From positions 5,714,001 through 5,778,000 of the forward strand of contig JAVTVX010000005.1 of NCBI GenBank assembly GCA_033439265.1: a stretch of DNA of 64,000 bases. The letters are read 5' to 3'. Made by a program: the position numbers and the translations under genes. Shown piece after piece: positions 23,222 to 36,088 of the stretch (position 1 is the first letter of the stretch; each line of letters begins with the position of its first letter). The notes below the pieces were generated by a model, which saw only the letters and a program-made list of their open reading frames with translations, was not told the origin of the DNA and searched no databases. This DNA is from Dillenia suffruticosa. Lineage: Eukaryota > Streptophyta > Magnoliopsida > Dilleniales > Dilleniaceae.

Positions 23222-24282
23222 CTCCATCGTGGACCTTTATTTGGGCATCTTCATTTGGCCATCTAAAGTGACCACACACGGAAGAAGGAAAAACTTTCAT
23301 CTTTATTTGGGCATCTGTTAGAAATTTTGCATTATAAAAATTATAATTATTTTTTTGATTTTTTTATTTTAAAATTTTAGATTAAATATTTATATTTATG
23401 AAATTTTTATAATTATTTTTTTTCCATTTTAATGTATTTTTTAATTTTAATATAATATATTTAGTGTTAAATGAAAATCTAACTGAAGTGAAAATATATT
23501 TATTGGTAGTTATGTGGTTCAGCACAGTGAAGATTTTTTTTTTTTTTACATTTTTTAGCTAAGAACTACTTTTTTTTTTTTTTTTATAATTTTTTCTATA
23601 GTTCTTTTGTAGTTCTGTAGTTGCAGAATTACTTTTTGTTTATATTTTAATATAATGACATTTTTGTAATTTTAGTAGTTCTGTAGTTCTACACAGTGAA
23701 GAATATTATTATTCAATGATTTAATTTAAATAAACTTATAAATATTATTATTTAATTTAAAATTTTATTAGAATAAAAATATAAGAATATTTAATTTAAA
23801 TATTTATTTAACATTAAATATATTAAATTAAAATGAAAAAAATATTTCTATAATGTTACAATTAAATATTTAAATATTTATTGTTTGAGTAATAGTGCAT
23901 ATGTATTAAAATATTTTTACTATACATCATTTATTTTAAATCCTTTTTATATTTTTAGTATAATCATAAATTTTTTAATAAAATTATCATTATTCTTCTG
24001 CATATATTTAGTATTTTTAAAAATATTTTTATAGTATCGCATTATAAAAAAAATTTTCTGTATTATATAATATTTTAATATAACACTTTTAGATATTTTT
24101 TAATATAAAAATATTTGTAAAAAATTTTTACTTAGTACTTTTAAAATCATAATTTTTCTAGTATCTTAATATTAGTATTAAAGTGTTTTGATATATGCAC
24201 GAATATTTTGTACATAATAAAATTATATTATTTTTTGCATATATTTATTTTTTTATAAATTGTTTTATAATGATATTCGTAT

Positions 24283-24510
24283 AATATTGATAGTTCTGCA
24301 ATGATATTCTTGTAATATTGAAGTATAGTGATAAACTATCCGCAAAACTATGGCAATGATATTCTTGTAATATTGGTAGTTCTGCAATGACACTATTGTA
24401 ATATTGATAGTTCTGCAATGACATTTTTATAATATTGGTAATTCTATAATGTTATTCTTATAAATTGATAGTTTTATAATGGTATTCTTATAATATTGAA
24501 GCATAGTGAA
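24283..24510. repeat. Minisatellite, unit about 30 bp
   Basis: At least six imperfect units of the type GATAGTTCTGCAATGATATT followed by CTTGTAATATT, spaced roughly 30-36 bases. Confidence 0.8.
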
Positions 24511-24519
24511 AACTAACAA

Positions 24520-26084
24520 CTGCTACACTACAGAGTGTGTTGGTTCTTTCTTTTTTTTTCTCTTCTTACCTCACTCCTTATTAATTTTTCTTTTTTGATA
24601 TATTTGAATGATATTATTGAATTATTTTTTTATTAATATTAATATAATTTGAAATTAAGGATTTTAAATAGAAAATAATAATATAATAATAAATTGATTG
24701 AAATAATTAAATAATTAAAATAATATAATATAAAATTAGACATCATAAAAGAAATTAAATAATTAAAAAAAAAAGAAAACAAATCTAGTGAACCAGAAAA
24801 AAGAAAAAGAAAAGTGGAGGTTTGATCCAAGATTGCCAATGTTTAGGATATATATAACAAATTAATTATAAAACTTATAAAATCAAGTTTCCCAGGCAAA
24901 ATAATTTTTTTCTTTTTTGTTTTAGGTAAAATATGTCTCTGAAGACATGAATTCATTTTTTTAATATTAAAAATGTTATATGGAAATTTTTTTAATTTTA
25001 AAATTCTAACTTGCTAGTGGTGGTGGATATATATAACAAATCAATTATAGATTAATTTAAATTAATTTATAAAGTATTGGCACATTAATTAGGTAAGCAG
25101 ATTAGCTAGCATAATGATAATAGCGAAGATCACTGACAAAATAAAAAAAGAACATAAGCATCCATAATAAAACGTAAAATATCTCTACGGTCATCACCAT
25201 CTCCATTTGCCTCACTTGCAGAGAGACAGAAAAAGCGAGAAAGAGTATAGTATGTTCCTTTGTCCATTTTGAGTTTTAATTTTTTTTAATGACTTATGAT
25301 TTCTAAAATTACATATATTAAATCTTTTTCTTAAAATTTTAGAAGCAACTGTCTCTTTTCCCTATAAAGGTTTTGGTATCTTAGAGATATAATTCATCCA
25401 ATAATTTTTTAATCATCAATTTGAATTTCTCCACTACTTTGTTATTATACTCGTCGGTTTTGTATATTAAACAAAATCACAACTTAAAAAATTTGATGAA
25501 ATGCTCATCATTTCGATTCAATATTTCCATTGAATATGCTTTTAATAATAACCTTTTTATTATTTATGACACACTTTTACTATATTTTTCTTAGCTTTGT
25601 AATTGATGAAGTTTAACTGGCAGAGAGCAATGTGCTTGCAATTTAAGCCACGTAAACGACACTTCGCAAATTGGATTACTAGGCACATGCCATACAGCCA
25701 AATCATGGACTTTGATCGCTCTACATGAGCTCCGTACGTCAAATGCAGAACAACTTTTTTTTTTTTTTATAATGGCCTGCAAAACCATTTGAACAGAACA
25801 ATAACATATCCTAACTAAACTATCATGCAGAACTACTTAATGTTAAATTAAAGTTATTTTATATATGCAAAATAATTTTGGATATTTTTAGTATAATCGT
25901 AAAATCATTTCGAATACGAAATAAGTGCAGAACAAATGCACCTAGCTGTGTTCAATTTTTTAGCGAAGATATTAAATTCCCAGATACTTTTAATTCCTCC
26001 CACTTTCATACTTTTCCTATTTCCAGACCTGTTTTTCTAAATATCACACCTTTAGAATTCTCTAAATATATTTTAGACTGTTTT
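24520..26084. other. AT-rich DNA within the block, no gene seen
   Basis: No recognisable repeat array or coding region. The stretch 25140-25250 resembles 35400-35500 (CTCCATTTGCC and a GAGAGACAGA stretch), suggesting a shared short unit. Confidence 0.5.
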
Positions 26085-26461
26085 GTCGACCAAAGTCAAT
26101 TTTTCATTCGTCAACCAAAGCCCTTGCTTCATCGGTTAAAGTCCTCTTTTAGTCCACCAAAAGCTAAGCTTCCATCGACCAAAACCACAACAAAAACACA
26201 TTGGGCCAATACCGCTTTAATGGTTTAATCTAAAATTATAATATTTAATAATTCAACTATAAAAAATTCATAAATATTAATAATTGATTTAAAGTTTTTA
26301 AAAAATTAAAATTTTAAAAATTAATTTAAATATTTAAATATTTATACAATAATAAAGGTAATTTGAAAAATTAAATATTAAAATTAACACTTTATCTGAA
26401 CAAATATTAAACTCTAAACCAAATATTGTTTGCTTACAAAAAATCAGAATATTTTTTACTT

Positions 26462-26562
26462 CGCAGAACCACTTGGTAATTCTGCACTTCGCAGAGCCAC
26501 TTTAGTGGTTCTGTATTTCGCAGAACCATGTGGTAGTTCTGCACTTCGCAGAACACCTTGGT
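26462..26562. repeat. Hairpin minisatellite, copy 1
   Basis: About four units near 28 bp containing GTTCTGC, ACTTC, GCAGAAC: 7-bp inverted arms with a 5-base loop. Confidence 0.85.
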
Positions 26563-26572
26563 AGGAGGGAGG

Positions 26573-26760
26573 TGGGGAGAGAGAGAGAGACAGAGTGAGA
26601 GGGAGAGATGGAGAGAGAGAGAATGAGACGGAGGTAGGAGGGAGATGGAGAGAGAGAGAGATTAAATGTATGCATTTAATATATGCATTAAATAATGAAG
26701 AGAGAGAGAGAAAAGTAGAGTAATAAATGAAGAGAGAGAGAGAAAGAAAGGAATTGAAGG
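26573..26760. repeat. GA-rich tract
   Basis: Purine-rich run of GAGAGA and GGGAGG words following the hairpin minisatellite; matched at 28983-29160. Confidence 0.85.
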
Positions 26761-27814
26761 ATATTTAAAATTTTATAAAAATAAAATATTTAAATATCTA
26801 ATTTAAATATGTAGATATTTGTTAAAAAAACTAAATAAATTAGATATTAAATAAATTATATTTGAAAAAAAATTATCTGTGTAATGTTATGTAATGTTAT
26901 GTTTAAAGGACAATTGTTTTTGAGTGCTTATATATCCTTTTTTCTCAGGCCTTTTTTTTCTATATAGAGAGCCGTGACAAAATGTAGTTTGTAGTGTATG
27001 TGGTGTGCATACTATATATTAAAAATTATATATTTAATTTATTAATTTTTATTCTTATACAAGTTTAAATGATAAAAATATTTATAAGTCTATTTAAATA
27101 AAAATATTAATAATGTTGTTTTGATTTATCATTTAATATTTTCACATTTTATGTAATAATTTCATATTTTATTTAAATAAATAACAAATATCCAAATAAA
27201 TTATTTTAAATATTCTAAAAAATTAAATATTCGAATAATAAGGTGATACGTATAAGGATGTAGTTCTGCAATGCAGAACCATGTAGTTCTGCTATGCAGA
27301 ACCATGTCAAGTTTCGCATTGCAGAACTATGTAGTTTTGCTATAGTTCTGGTATATAGAACTATGCTCTTTCGTCGACGAAGGTTTTTGCCTGGCAAGGG
27401 CACGCATGGGGTTTGTAACCTTAAATTTCAAAGTATTATATTTCATTATTATATAAATATAATTTTAATAGTATTATAATATTATAGTATTTTTGCTATA
27501 TGCAAAAACATTTTGCATATAATAAAACGATTTATATAATACTTTTTCGTATTTTTAATATAATTGGAAATGTTTATAATACCATTATCATTATTTTAAT
27601 AACACATAACCCAAGGAAAAATATTTTTTAAATATAAAAATATTTTCAAATAATTTTTATTTAATATTTTTAGAATTATAATTTTTACATTATTATTATA
27701 TTATACAAATTTATTATACATCATTTATTTCAAATAGTTTTGATACTTTTAGTGTAATCATATAATTTATTAATAAAAGTATTGATAGTTTTGCAGTGCA
27801 AAACTACGAAACTT

Positions 27815-27948
27815 TTGTTAACAACATTCGTACTCATAACTCTGCGGTAATTGAACAATGAAACACCAAGCAGATAAGCACTCGCAAGAAAACAGCCACT
27901 CGGTAACCGAATACCCAATAGCCAGGCACTTGCTGAAGAACTCTCATA
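27815..27948. repeat. Dispersed repeat E, copy 1 (partner 29978-30128)
   Basis: A mixed-composition 135-bp stretch (ACTCATAACTCTG, then GAATACCCAATAGCCA, then GCACTTGC) that reappears with changes and a small insertion at 29978-30128. Confidence 0.8.
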
Positions 27949-27991
27949 TTAAATTTTGTTGTGATTTTAATTTTGTATAAAATTTCTTATA

Positions 27992-28330
27992 TAGCAATTT
28001 TTTCCTTATAAATTTATTTTTATATATAGACAATAAAAAAAATTATTGACCAAGATCGAAAAACTTAGTCGACGTGAACAAAAAAGAGTTTGGAGTTTTG
28101 GGAGTGATTTTAATTTTGTTTTTATTTTTTATTTTTTAATTTATATAGTTTGTGTATGAATAAAGATAAGTTTCTAATCCAATGAAATTGATTAATTTTT
28201 AAATCTTCTCTAATGTTATTTCTAAAATTCAGAAAGGTTGACAAAAAAAAAAAACCTTTTTGTTGTTTTAAATAAAATATGTCCATCTACACAAAAATAC
28301 ATGAAAAGATAATTAAATTTTTAATAGTTT
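27992..28330. repeat. Dispersed repeat D, copy 1 (partners 29331-29700 and 30341-30560)
   Basis: Shares GACCAAGATCGAAAAACTTA, GAGTTTGGAGTTTTG and AGTTTGTGTATGAATAAA with the two other copies, in the same order. Spacings are about 1339 and 1010 bp. Confidence 0.85.
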
Positions 28331-28424
28331 GTGTATAAATAACAGATTAATTATAAACGGAATTTCTAATCCTAGCTCATGCATAAACTTGGATTTTTGC
28401 TTAATGCTTTTGTAGACTGTTTTG

Positions 28425-28989
28425 TCAACCAAAATCAGTCCTTCCTTCATCAACCAAAGCCCTTGCTTAGTCGACGAAAGTCCTCCTTCAGTCCACCAAA
28501 AGCTGATCTTCCATCAACCAAAACCACAACAAAAACACATTAGGCCAACATCGCTTTTAATGGTTTAATCCAAAATTATAATATTTAATAATTTAACTAT
28601 AAAAAATTCATAAATATTAATATTTGATTTAAAGTTTTTAAAAAATTAAAAATTAATTTAAATATTTAAATATTTAAATATTTATGTAATATTAAAAGTA
28701 ATTTGAAAAATTAAATATTAAAATTAACACTTTATCTGAATCAAATATTAAACCCTAAACCAAATATTGTATACCTACAAAAAAACAGAATATTTTTTAC
28801 TTGGCAGAACCACTTTCGTAGTTTTGTACTTCGTAGAACCACTTGGTAGTTCTGCACTTCACAGAATTACCTTGGTAGTTCTGCATTTTGCAGAACCACT
28901 GATAGTTCTATACTTTGGAGAACCACTTGGTAGTTCTGCACTTCGCAGAACCACTTGGAGCAGAACTACCTTGGTAGGAGGGAGGTGGG

Positions 28990-29020
<31 letters not shown>

Positions 29021-29310
29021 AGAGAGAATGAGAGGGAGGTAGGAAGGAGGTGGGGAGAGAGAGATTAAATGTATACATTTAATGCATGCGTTCAATAATA
29101 AAGAGAGAGAGGTAGAGTAATAAATGAAGAGAGAGAAAGAGAGAGAGAGAAAGAAAGGAATTGAGGGATATTTAAAATTTTATAAAAATAAAAATATCTA
29201 AATATTTTATTTAAATATGTAGATATTTATTTAAAAGTTAATAAATTATATATTAAATAAATTATATCTGGAAAAATATTATCTGTGTAATGTTATGTTT
29301 AAACGATATA
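28425..29310. repeat. Dispersed repeat C, copy 2
   Basis: Partner of 26085-26920. Includes AGTCGACGAAAGTCC, hairpin minisatellite 28803-28975, GA-rich tract 28983-29160 and the tail of unit A. Confidence 0.85.
28803..28975. repeat. Hairpin minisatellite, copy 2
   Basis: About six units near 28 bp of the type TTGGTAGTTCTGCACTTCGC followed by AGAACCAC. Most hold the inverted arms GTTCTGC/GCAGAAC around a short loop. Confidence 0.9.
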
Positions 29311-29330
29311 ATTGTTTTTGAGTACTTGTA

Positions 29331-29700
29331 TAGCAATTTTTTCTTTATAAATTTATTTTTATATACAGATAATAAAAAAAAATTGTTGACCAAGATCGAA
29401 AAACTTAGTTGAGGTGGACAAAACTGAGTTTGGAGTTTTGAGAGTGATTTTAATTTTGTTTATATTTTATATTTTTTAATTTATATAGTTTGTGTATAAA
29501 TAAAGATAAGTTTCTAATCCAATAAAATTGATAAATTTTTAAATCTTTTCAAATGTTATTTCTAAAATTCAGAAAGGTTGTCCAAAAAAAAAAACCTTTT
29601 TGTTGTTTTAAATAAAACATGTCTATCCATGCAAAAATATATGAAAATGTAATTAAATTTTTAATAGTTTGTGTATAAAAAACAAAGTAATTATAAACGA
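29331..29700. repeat. Dispersed repeat D, copy 2
   Basis: Second copy of the unit described at 27992. Confidence 0.85.
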
Positions 29701-29977
29701 AACTTCTAATTTTTCTAAAATATTATCTTTAAACCAGTAACGAAAATCTAAAAATCTGTCACCGGAAACATTTTTTTTGTAGTTCTGCACCATGCAGAAC
29801 TATAGTTCTGCAATTTTCTTTTTTTTTTCCCTCTTCTTTTCTCGCTCCCAATTAATTTTTTCTTTTTGATATATTTAACTGATATCCTTGAATTATTTTA
29901 TATCAATGTTAATAAAATTTGAAATTTGAAATTAAATATTTTAAATAGAAAATTACGCGGATAAAAATTAAAAATTT

Positions 29978-30128
29978 TTGTTAGCAACACTCGTACTTAT
30001 AACTCTGAGGTAATTGAATAACGAAATGAGCGTAGGACAAGCACTCACAATAGAACAGCCACTCTATGATCGAATACCCAATAGCCAAACATATATACTC
30101 CATAGGCACTTGCCGAATAACTCTCATG
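29978..30128. repeat. Dispersed repeat E, copy 2
   Basis: Second copy of the unit described at 27815, with a small insertion before GCACTTGCC. Confidence 0.8.
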
Positions 30129-30340
30129 ATCCAACAAGAGGTTTTTGCTTTTTATTCATTAATATATGGATCATGAATTTGATGATTATTCAACTATAAA
30201 AAATATAATAAAAATATTATATTGCATGCATTTTTACAACTGCATACCGAGAAAAATAGATGAAGGAAAAAAAAGAAAGTGGCTTTGAACAGCGCAGAAT
30301 TTCATGCAATATATCAATTGGTTGAGACGATAGGCCAGAT

Positions 30341-30560
30341 TAGTAATTTTTTTCTTATAAATTTATCTTTATATACAGACAATTAAAAAACAATTTGTTG
30401 GCAAAGGCCAAAAAACTTAGTCAAGGTGGACAAAAATGAGTTTGGGGATTCAGAAGTGATTTTAATTTTGCTTTTATTTTTTATTTTTTAGTTTATATAG
30501 TTTGTGTATGAATAAAAATAAATTTTTAATAAATTGGTTCATGAACTTTTTAAATTTTCT
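30341..30560. repeat. Dispersed repeat D, copy 3 (partial)
   Basis: Third, shorter copy of the unit described at 27992. Confidence 0.8.
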
Positions 30561-30678
30561 TGAATGTTATTTCTAATAAATTTTTAATTTTTTTTATCTC
30601 ACTCTCACCTTTATTCCTTTTTTCTCCTTCACCTTGGGTCATTTTTTTTTTCCTTTTCTATTCTAATTGAACCTTTTT

Positions 30679-33332
30679 TGTCACGCCCCAAATAGGGTTC
30701 ATGAGCAGCCGCCCGTTACCCTGAATACCGACTGTATTTTTATAAAAAATCGAGCAGAATCTCTCCATATTTCGGAGGTATCCCATGTACAATTTGATAT
30801 GTATGTTCAAAATCAACCTGTCAAATAAACAAATGGTCATCCTGATCTCTCCAAAATCAACAAATCTCACCGCAAAACATCTAGGACAACGCAAGGTTAT
30901 AAAATTTCAAGCAGTTTTAGCCACAGACCTTTACTGTCATGTCCAACTAGAGTATGAGCAGCCGCTACACCGAGCGGTCCAAAATATTTTTATAAAATGT
31001 ACAACAAATTTCCCAAGTTAACATTTCAAATATTTACAAGTGTCTCAATGCAAATGAAATGAGTCTACACGAGAGTTTCACGAATGAATGTCCATTATTC
31101 ATACAGTCATCCCATAAATATATATGCGGCCAACTACGGATCTCAATATCAAGATCTCGCAGGGTCGAAATAAAGTAAGAAACTCATCTTTCAAATTTAA
31201 CTTAGAGCTCACCGTAGTAAATACCAAATCCACCGAAACTATCAAAAACTTTTAGAACCTGTAACGTCGTTCTATCACAATAATCCTGTCTGAGAAATGA
31301 GAAGAGATGGGTGAGTGTCGGTGAACCATTTGAGTGTCAAATAACATTTTTCGTAAGCAAAAATTTATAATTTGTAACGAAACATAATATGTGCCGAAAT
31401 ATAAACTCATTTAATAAATCACACGATATCATATATATATGCATCCGTATCAAACATCTTTTTTAGAAATCTTGGGGTCCCATAAAAAATACTTCCGTCT
31501 CAGGTTGGCCGAAACCCAGACGAAAGCCCGCCAAGGGTTTTTCCATCATGTTTCAAAACATACCCCCTTCCTTGGTGTTGGGTCGTGCCCCACTGGGGTA
31601 CAACCAGATATAGCCCGACCTACCGCAGAGGGAGACACATTTGTCTCTCCCACCAAATATAATCCAACCCTCATCCACGTTGCCCCGTCGGGTTGCGCTG
31701 TGGGAGGAATGACTATAGCCATTAATCATACACAAGCACCAATTATTTCGCAAACATCACATAACTAGCAGGCATCCAACCCGCATAGTTTATCAAAATA
31801 CTTCAAATTCGTGTGCCGATATATTTCATCAAATCATTTTAAATCAACATGCCAATGCAATGGTAGAGTGGGAAACATTCTAGTTCTCAAATAATGGCAC
31901 GACATTGATTCATTTCAAACCATGGATGCATAGTCATCGGAAGCATAAACTTACGATATTCCAAATGTCACAAAATAAATTTTAAAATTTAATACCACAC
32001 GTCGAGTCAATGCATATCGAAAATATGTTTTATTAAAAACACGGCAGAAAAACAAGTTTACTATTTTATGCAAGTAATTAGGGTCCCACTTACTTTTTCT
32101 AGAGAGAGTGGTCACTCTATATTTTTAAAACAAATCCAATCTGACTCCTCGAGTCTCCCAAAAGATTTTCCTAATCAAATCATCATAATATAATATCAAA
32201 TAAAAGTTTAATAAGGGATTTTTTATTTTTCTTTCCAATTTACACAACCCTAAATTTACACAATCTATTTTCTAAATTCCTGTTTCATCAATTTTGAATC
32301 ATTTGGCTCAGAATGATCAAATTTTCAATATTTTTCATTTTTTTTCTAATTTTCCTCGAATTTAACATATTTCAGAGTATATCTAGCGTTTCTGATTCTA
32401 ATTTCAACATAAATTCGATAAAATTTATTTCAAATATTGAAGAGATTGCATTTCTCTCACCTAGGGTTTTCTCGGAGTGCAGACTTTCGTCCGAATGTCT
32501 CATCGATCACTCCAAAATCTGCAATGCTCCCTGTGCAGAGGTTCGTGGGCTCGCGGGTCAGCAGGCTAGCGGGCTTGCGGCTCGTGAGCTGCGCGGGCTG
32601 GCGCGAGCTGTCGCGCGCTCACGTTGTGGTACGCTCACACGGTTGCGCGCTCACGCTTGCGCTGTGGCGCTCTGGCGGAAGGTCGTGCATTGTGGCGCGC
32701 TCGTGCTCATGCAGGGAAGCTTGCGTTGCGGCGCACTCGCGCGGTATGGAGGAGCAGCGATGGAGAGAGCGGCGGAGGGTGGCGAAGCCGAAAAGAGGGA
32801 GAGAAGAAGAAGAGAATGGTGGTGGTGGTGCGCTGCGAAGGAGAGTGGCGGATTCGGGCCAGGTAGGGCGGCCGGTCGCAGGAAGGGGAAGAGGCAGAGA
32901 GAGAGAGAGAGGAAGAGAGAGAGAGAGATATTAGGGCTAAAAGCCCTAAATCTGATTTGGCTAGGGGGTGCTGCGTTTTGACTCAAAACGCAACACTCCT
33001 CTGTTGTGTTTTTTTTTTAAACTCTTATTATTGTTATATATATATTTCTTTTTATAAATAAATTTATAAATAATTAAATTTGTAATTAAATAAAAAAAAT
33101 TTAATAAATGGTTGAATATATATATATATATAATATTCATTTTACACTAAAATTCACGGATACGGCAAAATTTAAAATATACCAAAAATTCAATTTAAAT
33201 ACCCAAAACAAAAATCAATATAAATAAATAAAATTTCTCTCCACACATATATATATATACTGAAGAATATTTATTTATATATATTTTTCGAGAATAGTAC
33301 ACTATTACGGACACCGCAGTGTCGGTGTTACA
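30679..33332. mobile_element. Solo LTR, 2654 bp, probably Gypsy type
   Basis: Begins TGTCACGCCCCAAA and ends GTCGGTGTTACA (TG..CA). It is flanked by TTTTT on both sides (30674-30678 and 33333-33337), and the flanks join into the repeat seen intact at 34350-34450. Composition differs sharply from the surroundings, including a GC-rich stretch at 32500-32900. No internal coding domain or second LTR is present. Long LTRs with these ends are typical of plant Gypsy elements. A short internal duplication is visible: 30680-30760 resembles 30935-31010 (TGAGCAGCCGC). Orientation is uncertain; the minus strand carries leader-like features (GGGCTTTTAGCCCTAATAT). The ORFs inside it are low in complexity and not credible genes. 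Confidence 0.75.
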
Positions 33333-33337
33333 TTTTT

Positions 33338-35640
33338 ACTGTTTAATTTTGATATATTTAAATCTATTATTTAAATTAGGTTTTCATATATTTGAATCAT
33401 ATTATATTGTTTAGATATATATATTTTTTAAATTATAAATATATTTGATATACTATTTAATTGGGGTTGTGTGATTTTGTGATTGCGCTTCTATAATTAT
33501 GAAATCACAGTTTTTTTATTGCGAAACCACAATTTTATTAACCAATTCAAGATACTATATTAGAAAATAAATGAAAAACTTTTCAAATAGATGAATAACA
33601 AAATTTGCAATAAATAATGTAAAATAGTAATCAAACACAAAAACCCCAATCGTGCAAAGTAATGAAATTCCACCAAGCACCGAACACTTAAGTAAATGAA
33701 AACTTCAATAACTTAGTAACCGATTTAATGACTTAAAAATAGTCATCAACTAAGCTCCCAAAAAAAATTTAACCCAAAGAACTAAATCTATATTGATATT
33801 TATCATGCAAAACTACTTTTTTTATATATATATATATAATGGCATTCTCTTAATAATATAATCATGCAGAACTATTTTTTTATGATGTATAACTACCTTT
33901 TTTTTTATCATGCAAAACTACTTTTCTTATAATTTTTTTATAATGATATGATATTCTTATAATAATGCAACCATACAAATTAACCACTTCCCATCATGTA
34001 GGACTATTTTTTTTTTTATATATAATAGCATTCTTATAGCGGAACTACTTCATTTCTTTCCTATCATACAGTACTTTTTTTTATCATGCAGAACGACTTT
34101 TTTTTTTATATAATGATATTGTTGTTATAACGCAGAACTATACACTTTGGTAATTCTGTAGTTTTGCAAAATTATTTTTTTTTATAATGGCATTATTGTA
34201 ATAATACAGAACTATACACTGTGGTGGTTCTGTAGTTTTACAGAATCATCTTTTTTTTTTTTATAATTTTTTCTCCAATTCTGTATTTGGTAGTTCTGCC
34301 GTTCTGCAGAACCACTTTTCTATCTCTCTCACTTTTTTTTTTGGATCTCACTCTCACTTCTATTCCTTTTTTCTCCTTCACCATGGGTCATTTTTTTTCC
34401 TTTTCTATTTTAATTGATCTTTTTTACTATTTAATTTGGATGTAAATTTTGATATATTCAAATTTATTATTTGAATTAAGTTTTAATATATTTGAATCAT
34501 ATTATATTGTTTAGATATGTAGATTTATTAAATTATCAATATATTTAATATACTGTTTAATTGGGGTTATGTGATTGCGGTTCTGTAGTTGCGAAATCAT
34601 AGTTTTTTTTATTGCGAAACCACAATTTTATTAACCAATTCAAAATACTATATTAGTAAATAAATGAAAAATTTTTTTAAATAGATGAAGAACAAAATTT
34701 ACAATAAATACAGCAAGCAAACACAAAAACCCCAACCAAACAAAACAATGAAATTCCATCAAGCACCGAACACTTAAATAAATGAGAACTTTAATAACTC
34801 AGTAACTGACTCAATGACTTAAAAATAGTCATCAACTAAACTCCCAAAAAAAATCCAACTCAAAGAACAAAATCTACATTGATATTTAAATCAACTATTC
34901 TCGTTCATCCCACAAAATGCAAAAATCATATATACGAAAATTCTAAATCGTAAACGATTCTTTACAATTAACACGAGAACTGAATTTTCCGATATCACAT
35001 ACTTAGAAACAGGAAAAAACAAACACAATCTTTTATAGGATAACTTCCATATACAATATCATCATCATAAGCACCACCACCCTCCAGGAGCTGAAAACAA
35101 AAAAAAAAAAACATAAAACATAAAACAAAAAAAAAAACAAACCTTTAGCAATAAACATGAAGAGTAACAAAACAAACGTCAAACAAAACAAATGCTTAGA
35201 AACACAAACCTTTATAACAAAGGAATTGCCACCATACACCACAATCATCATTATTAGACATACCACTCACTTCAACAAAATCTAAAAAAAGTAACATTTT
35301 TGAATTAGAAATCAATATATGAAGAGCAGCAAGCAAAATAAATGTGGAATAAAATGGAACAAAGTAAATGTTAAGAAACGAGAAAGATAAACACAAACCT
35401 TCACAGCAGAGAAGAGAGCAATCACTTCCATAATGAGCAACTAAATGTCTCCATTTGCCCCACTTAGAGAGTGAGAAAGAGACAGAGAGGCCCCCTTTTA
35501 TAATGACTAACACGATCACACTACTCCATCTATACGGTAAATAAAATCAAAAAAAAAGTCTAATCACAGAAAGCTAGCAATGAGTACCAAAAGGAATGAC
35601 CTCATTTATTTTTTTTCCCCAAAAGCACAAAGCTAGGTAA
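33338..35640. repeat. Continuation of the AT-rich repeat block
   Basis: A unit at 33345-33800 recurs at 34440-34880, 1100 bp apart (landmark TTTGAATCATATTATATTGT at 33391 and 34491). Between them lies a run of TCATGCAGAACTACTTTTTT-like minisatellite units (33800-34320). No confident gene. Stretch 34985-35500 has exon-like pieces on the minus strand (see findings). Confidence 0.7.
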
Positions 35641-35641
35641 A

Positions 35642-36088
35642 TTGATAAAAATGCTCTTAACTCCCAAATCATCACACGAGGACAGTAAGAAGTCCATTCT
35701 AAAAAAAAATCAAGGGGAAAGAGGTAAATTATTGAAGAGTCATCCCAACCACTGCAGGTATGCCTTCTGTGAAATCAACAGCAAAATCTACCTCATTAAT
35801 GTTCCTGAAGATGAAAATGAAGATGAAGATGAAGATGAAGATGAAGACAAGTGGCAAGAGGTTGTTGACACTTATATGATTAAAAAAAATTTAAAACAGA
35901 AAAAATTAAATGAAGAGAAAGAAAAAAAAAGTCTACTTCACCTCCACCTCACCAACGAGCAATCACATTCCGCCAACTGGAGGACGACGAAGTCCAGGTG
36001 GCACGGGGTCTTTCACGCTTATATCTATATGGTTAACGAGAGATGCGAGGAGCATCAAAAGAAGCAACAGAGACAATGTTGTCATTAA
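35642..36088 (+). other. Low-complexity ORF, 148 codons, not recognised
   Basis: Opens MIKMLLTPKSSHEDSKK and carries an acidic run from a GATGAA repeat at 35807-35848, then a lysine-rich stretch. No domain is recognised. Composition and the simple repeat suggest it may not be coding. A second frame over 35910-36101 ends in the tail shared with 1271-1349, so a spliced or decayed exon is possible. Confidence 0.25.

Larger units (their letters stand above)
26085..26920. repeat. Dispersed repeat C, copy 1 (partner 28425-29310)
   Basis: Shares with 28425-29310 the series CAACCAAAGCCCTTGCTT, AGTCCACCAAAAGCT, an AT-rich spacer, a hairpin minisatellite, a GA-rich tract and the tail of unit A, in the same order. 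The two copies are about 2.34 kb apart. Confidence 0.85.
17063..30678. repeat. AT-rich tandem/dispersed repeat block
   Basis: About 13.6 kb without any gene. It is composed of tandem arrays, minisatellites and dispersed copies of a few AT-rich units. GTAGTTCTGC or its complement GCAGAACTA recurs throughout, often as close inverted pairs. Short ORFs are by-products of AT-rich DNA. No LTR pair, transposase or polymerase motif was found in it. It resembles complex satellite DNA or a stack of non-autonomous elements; which one cannot be decided by reading. Confidence 0.7.

Noticed and set aside
17063-30678. CRISPR-like or bacterial repeat array
   Set aside because: Repeats are AT-rich, imperfect, of several lengths, and lie among plant genes and transposons.
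32313-32981. 222-codon ORF and overlapping ORFs on both strands
   Set aside because: Lies inside the solo LTR; low-complexity hydrophobic start followed by GC-rich and GA-rich translation in several frames. No domain.
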